A DNA stretch of 64,000 bases from JAWKRB01 sp041389885. GTDB taxonomy: Bacteria > Myxococcota_A > Polyangia > Polyangiales > Ga0077539. A program made the position numbers and the translations under genes. The number at the start of each line of letters is the position of its first letter. Position 1 is the stretch's first letter. The notes beneath the pieces are model-generated. The model made no database searches. It was not told the origin of the DNA and worked only from the letters and a program-made list of their open reading frames with translations. Positions 58,262 to 64,000 of this stretch are shown piece by piece. The DNA lies in NCBI GenBank assembly GCA_041389885.1, contig JAWKRB010000024.1, forward strand, positions 1-64,000. The letters run 5' to 3'.

Positions 58262-59989
58262 TCAGATGGTGATCGGGATCCAGAAGATCTTGATCTGCCG
58301 GTGGGTCCCGCTGCGGCGGTAGCCCGCGAGGCCGAAGAGCACGTTCCACGACACGTCTTCGGGGCGGGGCCGCGCGTACGAGAAGATCGGCAGCACGTGC
58401 CACTCGTACGAGCGCACGCCCTGTCGAATGGCGCTCATCCAGAGCACGTTGCCCGCGAGCATGGTGACCGAGCTCTGCGTCGCGAAGCGCCAGAAGAGCG
58501 GCGCGAAGACCGTCTGCCGCGACCCGGTCTCTTCGTTCTCGAAGTCCCAGTAGAGCGGCGCGATGACCGTGTGTCGCGTGCGGCCCGAGCGACCGGCGAA
58601 CACGATGGGGTAGAAGTTGAAGAACCAGTCGTTGCCCGTGCGCTCGTAGTGCGCCGTGGGCAGCACCCACCACGCGTTCGTCTGCGGCGTCGACCGGTGA
58701 TAGAACAGCGGAAAGAACGCCTCGGTGTGCGCCCCTGTCGAGGGCGTGCGAGACGAGAAGAAGAAGGGCGCCACGGCGTCCCAGTTCGTCTCGCCGCGGT
58801 GCTGCTGGTAGAGCCACGAGATGAAGGTGCGGGAGTTCTCGCGCCGGCTGTACCCGAAGAGGGGCGTGACCAGGGTGAACCCGTCGGGCCCCGCGTCGTG
58901 GTGAAAGAAGGGCAGCAGCGTGGTGTGCGTGCTCGTCGCGTCGTGGCCGTGAAAGAACAGCGGCGCGAGGTTGAACGAGAAGCGCCGCGGGCCCTGGGTG
59001 GTCCACATGGGACCGACGACGGTGGTGGCGGTGCCCTCGACGCGGTTCTCGTGGTGGTAGGTGAGCAGCGGGGGGATGACCAGGTAGTTCCCGCTGGGGT
59101 CGTTGCCCGCGAAGAACAGCGGCGCGAGGCCCCAGTTCGTGTCGGCCCGGTGGCGGTTGTAATAGAACGGCCCCGCCAGGGTGAACGCGTGCTCCGGCCG
59201 CCAGGTGTGCACCGTGAGCAGCGGGGGGATGATCAGGTGCTCGCGCTGCAGCGACCCGTCTTCGGCGAAGGACTCGCCGTAGAAGAACAGCGGCGCGAGG
59301 CCCACGGCCATGCCGCGCAGCTCCCGGCGACCGCGCCAGGAGTGAAAATAGAACGGCGGCACGATGTCGGTGCCGAAGGTCGCGCCGGGGGTGCCCTCGA
59401 GCTGGCCGCGCCAGTGAAAGAACAGCGGAAAGAGCACGTCGGCGTTCAGCGTCGGCGAGCGCCGCTGGTAGTACGGCGGGATCAGGAGCTGCGTGCTCAC
59501 TCCCCGACGCTCGCGCCAGAAGAACGGGAACACCACCGTCGTGCGGCGGTTCGCGCTGCGCTCGAGCAGCACGAAGGGGGGGATCAGCGTGCGGTGCGTG
59601 AGCCGCTCGGAGTCGGGCCACTCGGTGACATCACCCGGCGCCACGCCGAGCTCCGCCTGCGCCTCGGGCGTGAGCGCGGGGCCGCGCTGCGCCGCGGATC
59701 GCGCGCCGCGGGTCGACGTAGACCCCTGCGCGGCAGGAGGATCGCTCGCGGGAGGGTCGGTCGCGGCCGCGGCCCCGGCGGGGGGATCGCTCGCGGGAGG
59801 GTCCTCCGCAGGAGGATCGCTCGCGGGCGGGTCTGCCGCGGGCGGGTCTGCCGCGGGCGGGTCTGCCGCGGGCGGGTCTGCCGCGGGCGGGTCTGCCGCG
59901 GGGGGATCGCTCGTCGCGTTCTGCGCGAGCGCCTGGGTCGTCGCGAGCGAGAACAGCAGCGCGAGCTTCGCGACGACCGACGCCCTCAC
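58262..59989 (-). CDS. Exported beta-strand-repeat protein, co-translated with hisS
   Basis: The 575-residue protein has a Sec signal (LALLFSLATTQALAQ), a linker of DPPAA repeats, then about 450 residues of repeated aromatic strands such as LIPPLLTVHTW, GLAPLFFYGES, GPFYYNRHRAD, NWGLAPLFFAGND and FPLFYHRS. Each unit of about 25-30 residues pairs a Pro-Pro/Leu-Phe-Phe strand with a charged or aromatic strand. This is reminiscent of an outer-membrane or beta-helical repeat; no named family is recognised. GTG 59989 overlaps the hisS stop by four bases. The coupling with hisS has no obvious functional reason. Confidence 0.8.
   Translation of the reverse strand: MRASVVAKLALLFSLATTQALAQNATSDPPAADPPAADPPAADPPAADPPAADPPASDPPAEDPPASDPPAGAAAATDPPASDPPAAQGSTSTRGARSAAQRGPALTPEAQAELGVAPGDVTEWPDSERLTHRTLIPPFVLLERSANRRTTVVFPFFWRERRGVSTQLLIPPYYQRRSPTLNADVLFPLFFHWRGQLEGTPGATFGTDIVPPFYFHSWRGRRELRGMAVGLAPLFFYGESFAEDGSLQREHLIIPPLLTVHTWRPEHAFTLAGPFYYNRHRADTNWGLAPLFFAGNDPSGNYLVIPPLLTYHHENRVEGTATTVVGPMWTTQGPRRFSFNLAPLFFHGHDATSTHTTLLPFFHHDAGPDGFTLVTPLFGYSRRENSRTFISWLYQQHRGETNWDAVAPFFFSSRTPSTGAHTEAFFPLFYHRSTPQTNAWWVLPTAHYERTGNDWFFNFYPIVFAGRSGRTRHTVIAPLYWDFENEETGSRQTVFAPLFWRFATQSSVTMLAGNVLWMSAIRQGVRSYEWHVLPIFSYARPRPEDVSWNVLFGLAGYRRSGTHRQIKIFWIPITI
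59823..59897. repeat. 15-base tandem repeat (5 units) in the DPPAA linker
   Basis: Five consecutive identical units of GCGGGCGGGTCTGCC encode DPPAA on the minus strand; degenerate units continue on both sides. The unit length is a multiple of three, so copy-number change would keep the frame. Confidence 0.9.
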
Positions 59990-61263
59990 GCGGACCTCGC
60001 GGCGAGCACCGCCTCGAGGGCCTGCGCGCGGGTCTGTCGGGTCTGCTCCCCGGTCGCCATCGTCTTCACGGTCACCTCGCCAGCGCGCACCTCGCTGTCG
60101 CCCAGGATCAGCACCATCGCGGCGCCCAGGTCGTCGGCCCGGCGAAACTGGCTCTTCATCGAGTGGAATCGGGTGTCGACGTGCGCCGTCACGCCGCGGG
60201 CGCGGAGGTCGCGCGCGAGGGCCATCGCCGCCCCCGTCACCGCGAGGTCTGCCCCCTTCGCCGCGGCCACCACCGCGACGCAGAACGCCTTGGGAGACAC
60301 GGGCTCAGGCGCGGCGAGGAGCAGGCGCTCGACGCCCAGCGCGAAGCCGAAGGCGGGCACCGACGTCTCTCCGCCGAGCTCCTCGAAGAGCCGGTCGTAG
60401 CGGCCGCCGCCGCCCAGCGCGTCTTGCGCGCCGAGGGAGCCCGAGGTGTCGACGATCTCGAAGACCGTGCGGGTGTAGTAGTCGAGCCCGCGCACCAGCG
60501 TCGGGTCGACGACGTGCTCGACCTCGAGGGTCGTGAGCAGCGCGCACACCGCGTCGAAGTGCGCCCGGTCGGCCTCGTCGAGGGAGTCGAGGATCGACGG
60601 CGCGCCGCCCTTGTGCGCGATGTCTCTCGGGTCTTTCGAGTCGAGGATGCGCAGGGGGTTGCGCTCGAGCCGGCCCTGGCTCTCGGGGGAGAGCTCTTCG
60701 CGCAGGGGGGTGAAATACGCGACGAGGGCGTCGCGGTAGCGCGCGCGGGTGGCCTCTCCGCCGAGAGAGTTCACCCGCACCTTGAAGCCCGTCACCCCGA
60801 GGTCGAGGATGAAGCGCACGGCGAGCTCGATGCACTCCGCGTCGGCCGCGGGGGAGCCGTCGCCGTAGACCTCGGCGCCCACCTGGTGAAACTGCCGAAA
60901 GCGCCCCTTGGCCGGGCGCTCGGCGCGGAACATCGGCCCGAGGTAGCACCAGCGGACCACCGGCTGCTTCGCGAGCGCGCCGTGCTCCAGGGCCGCGCGC
61001 ACCGCCGACGCCGTGCCCTCGGGTCGCAGCGCGAGGGTGCGCTCGCCGCGGTCGTCGAAGGTGTACATCTCCTTCTGCACGATGTCGGTGGCGCCGCCGA
61101 TGCCGCGGCTGAACAGCTCGACGTACTCGCACACGGGGGTGCGCACCTCGTCGTAGCCGTAGCGCGTACATACGGCACGAAAGGCGTTCTCTAGCGCCTG
61201 CCAGCGGGCGATCTCACCCGGGAGGACGTCGTTCATGCCGGTGACGGCGATGGGGGGGGCCAT
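59986..61263 (-). CDS. hisS: Histidine-tRNA ligase
   Basis: This class II synthetase charges tRNA-His. The 425-residue protein has TGMNDVLPGEIARWQ at the N terminus, motif 2 with PMFRAERPAKGRFRQFHQVG, the histidine-specific LVRGLDYYTRTVFEI and ALGGGGRYDRL segments, motif 3 in AFGFALGVERLLLA, and an anticodon-binding domain at the C terminus (FHSMKSQFRRADDLGAAM). Its stop overlaps the start of the downstream beta-repeat gene. It lies 73 bases after the zinc-ribbon gene in the same direction. Confidence 0.97.
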   Translation of the reverse strand: MAPPIAVTGMNDVLPGEIARWQALENAFRAVCTRYGYDEVRTPVCEYVELFSRGIGGATDIVQKEMYTFDDRGERTLALRPEGTASAVRAALEHGALAKQPVVRWCYLGPMFRAERPAKGRFRQFHQVGAEVYGDGSPAADAECIELAVRFILDLGVTGFKVRVNSLGGEATRARYRDALVAYFTPLREELSPESQGRLERNPLRILDSKDPRDIAHKGGAPSILDSLDEADRAHFDAVCALLTTLEVEHVVDPTLVRGLDYYTRTVFEIVDTSGSLGAQDALGGGGRYDRLFEELGGETSVPAFGFALGVERLLLAAPEPVSPKAFCVAVVAAAKGADLAVTGAAMALARDLRARGVTAHVDTRFHSMKSQFRRADDLGAAMVLILGDSEVRAGEVTVKTMATGEQTRQTRAQALEAVLAARSA

Positions 61264-61336
61264 GGGCGGGCGCGGACCCTAGACGTTCGCCGCACGCGCG
61301 GTCAAGGCGTCGCGCCGTGGTCGGGTCGAAGGCGGA

Positions 61337-62476
61337 TCAGTCCTGCGCCCAGCTCACCATCGCCTCGATGAACTCGGCGAGCTCGTCGGCGAGGTCGGGG
61401 TGCTGGGGGTGAATGCGCACGCGCTGCCCCTCGAGGGTGAGGGTCCCGTCGTCGAGCTCGACGTCGTCGAGGTCGAGGTCGTCCCACCAGACCGCCGAGG
61501 GGTCTTCGCCGCGGTTCTTCCAGAAGAGCCCGTACGGGGTGGCGATGAATCCGTCGTCGCTGCCTCCGCCCGGCGGGTCGTAGAGGACCACCACGGTGTC
61601 GTCCTCCTCGAGGTCGTCGGCGTAGGTGTCGAAGGCCGCGCGGACCTTGTCCTTCGGGATGTTCGGCATGACGTAGAGCGCCGCGGAGCGCGTGAAGCAC
61701 GCCTCGGCCATCTCGTGCGTGTCGTCGATCCAGCTCTGCAGGGTCTCGGCGTCGACCTCCTCCTCGTCCTCCTCGTCTGCGGGCGCGGGCGCGCGGGCGG
61801 CCTTGGGCGCGGGCGCGGGCCTCGCGGCCTGGGGCGCGACCGCCGCGGCGGCGAAGCCCGCGGGACCCGCCGGCGCGACCGCGCCCATCGACTGAAGAAA
61901 GCGCACCAGCCGCCCCTGCAGCGCCGAGTCGTCGCCGAGCTGGATCATGTCCCCCATGACCTTCACCTCGCCGTCGGCCACGCTCACCGAGCGGGGGTCG
62001 AAGACGTCCCAGGTGACCGTGCGCGGGTCGAGGGCGATGTTCTTCCAGCCCAGCCGCCTCGGCGTGATCACGAAGCCGTCGTCGGCGCCGCCGAACACCG
62101 TGGCGTCGTAGAGCGCGAGGATCGGCTCGTCCGCGGGGATGCGCGCCCCGTAGCTCTCCCGCGCGCCCTGCTCCTTCTTCGCCGGGATCGACGGCGCGTA
62201 ATAGAGCGAGTCGGAGAGCTGAAGGTGGGTCTGCGCGAGGCGCAGGATGTCCTCCGCCGTGCGCGGGCGCGGCGGCGCGGCGTGCGCGACCGGCGCGGCG
62301 TGCGCGACCGGCGCGGCGTGCGCGACCGGCGCGGCGTGCGCGACCGGCGCGGGCGCGACGTAGAAGGGGTTGAGCCCTGGGTTACCGCAGAATTCACACA
62401 CGACCATCTTCACGGTCGCCGGCGGCGGCGGGACGCGCGCGCCGCAGTTCTCACACTTGAAGACTTCCAGGGCCAT
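61337..62476 (-). CDS. Zinc-ribbon protein with duplicated unknown domain
   Basis: The 379-residue protein begins MALEVFKCENCGARV with a zinc ribbon (CENC...CEFC), followed by a linker of PVAHAA repeats encoded by 18-base DNA repeats. Two similar domains follow: residues about 100-200 (DDGFVITPRRLGWKN) and about 250-370 (DDGFIATPYGLFWKN). Each has an acidic patch and the pattern 'DDGF-T-GL-WKN'. This resembles bacterial PH-like domains, but no named family is certain. ATG 62476 was chosen because it starts the zinc ribbon; the open frame runs 12 codons upstream. No signal peptide. It precedes hisS by 73 bases. Confidence 0.78.
   Translation of the reverse strand: MALEVFKCENCGARVPPPPATVKMVVCEFCGNPGLNPFYVAPAPVAHAAPVAHAAPVAHAAPVAHAAPPRPRTAEDILRLAQTHLQLSDSLYYAPSIPAKKEQGARESYGARIPADEPILALYDATVFGGADDGFVITPRRLGWKNIALDPRTVTWDVFDPRSVSVADGEVKVMGDMIQLGDDSALQGRLVRFLQSMGAVAPAGPAGFAAAAVAPQAARPAPAPKAARAPAPADEEDEEEVDAETLQSWIDDTHEMAEACFTRSAALYVMPNIPKDKVRAAFDTYADDLEEDDTVVVLYDPPGGGSDDGFIATPYGLFWKNRGEDPSAVWWDDLDLDDVELDDGTLTLEGQRVRIHPQHPDLADELAEFIEAMVSWAQD
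62282..62353. repeat. 18-base tandem repeat (4 units) in the zinc-ribbon gene
   Basis: Four units of GTGCGCGACCGGCGCGGC (the last differing at one base) encode PVAHAA on the minus strand. In-frame and identical, so expansion or contraction is plausible. Confidence 0.9.
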
Positions 62477-62547
62477 CGCGGGGGCTCTCCTTCTTCGCGG
62501 AGACGCCACCACGGCCCCGCGCCGTGGGTCAAGGGTGACGGGCGCTC

Positions 62548-62708
62548 AGGAGCCTACGCAGAACCACTGTGCCGCTTGCGACGCCGATCTGCGTCGCGCT
62601 GCGGCGTCGTGATCGCTCGGAATCCATCGAGGATGCCGTCGCGATCACTCCTTGCAGCGCTCGCATCTCGACGCCGCAATTCGGCACGATTGTTCTGCGT
62701 AGGCTCCT
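62548..62708. repeat. 161-base imperfect palindrome with perfect 17-bp ends
   Basis: AGGAGCCTACGCAGAAC at 62548-62564 is perfectly complementary to GTTCTGCGTAGGCTCCT at 62692-62708. Inside, 62571-62616 pairs at roughly 70% with 62642-62686 around a loop of about 24 bases. The last base of the right end is the first base of the minus-strand stop (TCA, 62708-62710) of the CNNM gene. No coding sequence fits. It differs from the three-copy element. Confidence 0.85.
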
Positions 62709-64000
62709 CACTCCGCGGCGTCGTCGTTGTGGGGCTCTGGCGGCGGCGGGATCAGCCGCGCCGAGCGCACCCTGCGGGCGTTCGCGTCTTCGACCACGAG
62801 CGACCAGCCGCCGGGGAGATCGAAGCGCTCCCCGGTCGTCGGGATGCGCTCGGCGAGGTGGATGCACAGCCCCGCGAGGGTGGTGTACCCCTCCCCCTCG
62901 GGGAGCTCGATGTCGAGGGTGCGCATGACCTCCCGCAGGGGCAGGCTCGCGGGCACGAGCACGCTGCCGTCGGCCTCGGGGGCGAGGGCGACGGGGGCGG
63001 GGTCCTGCTCCGAGAGGATGTCGCCCACGAGCTCTTCGAGGAGGTCTTCGACGGTGACCAGGCCGCGCACGGAGCCGCCCTCGTCGACCACGAAGATCAT
63101 CGCCGCGCGCTCGGTCTGGAGCACCTTCAAGAGGTCCGCGGCGCGGGCGGAGACGGGCACGAAGCGCGCGGGGCGGAGGTGGTCGCGGATGGAGAAGCGC
63201 TCGGGCTCGAGCACCTGCGAGAGCACGTCCTTGAGCGCGACGTAGCCGATGATGTTGTCGGGCTGGGTGTCGTACACGGGCAGCCGCGCGTAGCGCCGCG
63301 GGCGCACCACCGCGCGCACGGCCTCGAGGTCCGCCCCCGCCGACACCATCACGAAATGGTGCCGGGGGACCATCACGTCGCTGGCCCGCAGCTCGCGAAA
63401 ATCCAGGGCGCGCGAGGCGATCTCGCCGCTCTTGGGGTCGAGGGAGCCCTCCCGCGCGGCCTCTTCGACGAGCTCCTGGATCTCCTCGGGGGAGAGCCTC
63501 GCCTCGGAGAAGCTGGTGCTGTCGCCGAAGAGCTTGAGCACGCTGTTGCTGATCTTGGTGAGCAGCCACACCGCGGGCCGCACGGCCGTCGCCATGGCGC
63601 GCAGAAAGGGACCCATCGCCAGCGAGTACCGCTCCGCGTACCGCAGCGCGATCGACTTGGGGACCAGCTCCCCCACGACGATCTCGAGGCACGAGATGCC
63701 GACGATGACCAGCACGAGCGCCGCGGGCGCCGCCCAGGCCCCGACGCCGGGCACGCCCGCGAGGCGCTCGCTGAGCCCGTGCGCGATGCGCTCCCCGCCG
63801 AAGGCCGCCGCCGCGGTGCCCACGAGGGTGATCGCGATCTGCACCGTGGCGAGAAAGCGCTCCGGGCGGTGCCGCAGCCAGTGCACGGCCTCGGCGCCGC
63901 GGTGCCCGTCCTGCATGAGCTCGGCGATGCGCGTCTTGCGCACCGAGAGCACGGCGATCTCAGCCCCCGCGAACACACCGTTCAAGAGCATCAGCAGCAG
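62708..64000 (-). CDS. CNNM/CorC-type membrane protein with CBS pair, 5' end outside the window
   Basis: The frame is open to base 64000, so the N terminus is cut; at least 430 residues are visible. They contain most of a DUF21/CNNM membrane domain (GVFAGAEIAVLSVRKTRI, ATVQIAITLVGTAAAAFGG, SCLEIVVGELVPKSIALR), two CBS domains (VMVPRHHFVMV, RRYARLPVYDTQPDNIIGYV, IFVVDEGGSVRGLVTVEDLLEE, each in the usual places) and a CorC_HlyC domain at the C terminus. Members are proposed Mg2+/Co2+ export or resistance proteins. The stop codon overlaps the end of a 161-base palindrome. Confidence 0.93.
   Translation of the reverse strand: MLLMLLNGVFAGAEIAVLSVRKTRIAELMQDGHRGAEAVHWLRHRPERFLATVQIAITLVGTAAAAFGGERIAHGLSERLAGVPGVGAWAAPAALVLVIVGISCLEIVVGELVPKSIALRYAERYSLAMGPFLRAMATAVRPAVWLLTKISNSVLKLFGDSTSFSEARLSPEEIQELVEEAAREGSLDPKSGEIASRALDFRELRASDVMVPRHHFVMVSAGADLEAVRAVVRPRRYARLPVYDTQPDNIIGYVALKDVLSQVLEPERFSIRDHLRPARFVPVSARAADLLKVLQTERAAMIFVVDEGGSVRGLVTVEDLLEELVGDILSEQDPAPVALAPEADGSVLVPASLPLREVMRTLDIELPEGEGYTTLAGLCIHLAERIPTTGERFDLPGGWSLVVEDANARRVRSARLIPPPPEPHNDDAAE

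Noticed and set aside
58301..60400. Long plus-strand frame across the beta-repeat gene and hisS
   Set aside because: It overlaps two well-supported minus-strand genes and its product has no recognisable motif.
62548..62708. Integron attC site
   Set aside because: The ends lack convincing GTTRRRY/RYYYAAC core sites and no integrase or cassette array is present.

Overview
The window is very G+C rich, with strong G/C preference at third codon positions. It encodes families common in Myxococcota: cysteine-rich repeat lipoproteins, FG-GAP/VCBS lipoproteins, a Ser/Thr kinase-AAA-TPR protein, VIT/VWA proteins and caspase-like proteins. A large-genome myxobacterium is the most likely source; this is an inference from gene content, since no rRNA or tRNA gene was seen.

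Layout. 0-11 kb: a partial FG-GAP protein, a giant Cys-rich lipoprotein, GTP-dependent PEP carboxykinase, a membrane-anchored alpha/beta hydrolase and a carotenoid oxygenase-like protein. 11.5-16.4 kb: a kinase-AAA-TPR regulator divergent from a GAF histidine kinase. 16.4-24.1 kb: a Tat-exported solute-binding protein coupled to a pectin acetylesterase-like lipoprotein, a CRTAC1-type lipoprotein, a membrane lipoprotein overlapping mutY, then a DUF1513 protein. 24.1-26.6 kb: an FkbM methyltransferase and a HEAT-repeat lipoprotein, both in the DUF1513 operon. 27.0-34.1 kb: the classic rimP-nusA-ylxR-infB-ylxP-rbfA translation/transcription operon with one extra unknown gene. 36.5-41.3 kb: an ECF sigma factor followed by a 1404-residue anti-sigma protein fused to FecR-like, VIT, VWA, TPR and DUF2135-like regions. 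41.4-43.9 kb: a DUF427-egtB-egtD ergothioneine operon, followed by a GH-like lipoprotein to 45.5 kb. 50.7-64 kb: a caspase-like exported protein, CcmH, two small enzymes, a SulP transporter, a second Cys-rich lipoprotein, hisS with a coupled beta-repeat protein, a zinc-ribbon duplicated-domain protein and a CNNM/CBS membrane protein that runs off the window.

Two stretches, about 34.9-36.3 kb and 45.6-49.8 kb, hold recognisable genes (an Rpn-like family member, an M50 protease, an Rsm22-like methyltransferase, CcmC, a CcmD-like protein and a membrane spermidine synthase) broken by many small indels. Either they are decayed genes or the underlying sequence is of lower quality there; the pattern fits the second better.

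The most unusual non-coding feature is a dispersed palindromic element present three times (about 1.4, 10.9 and 49.8 kb), with arms of about 165 bp in the best copy and a conserved loop of about 95 bp. The loop lies in opposite orientation in the third copy while the outer arms keep theirs, as if it had inverted. An unrelated 161-bp imperfect palindrome sits at 62.5 kb. Several exported proteins carry linkers built from short in-frame tandem DNA repeats.
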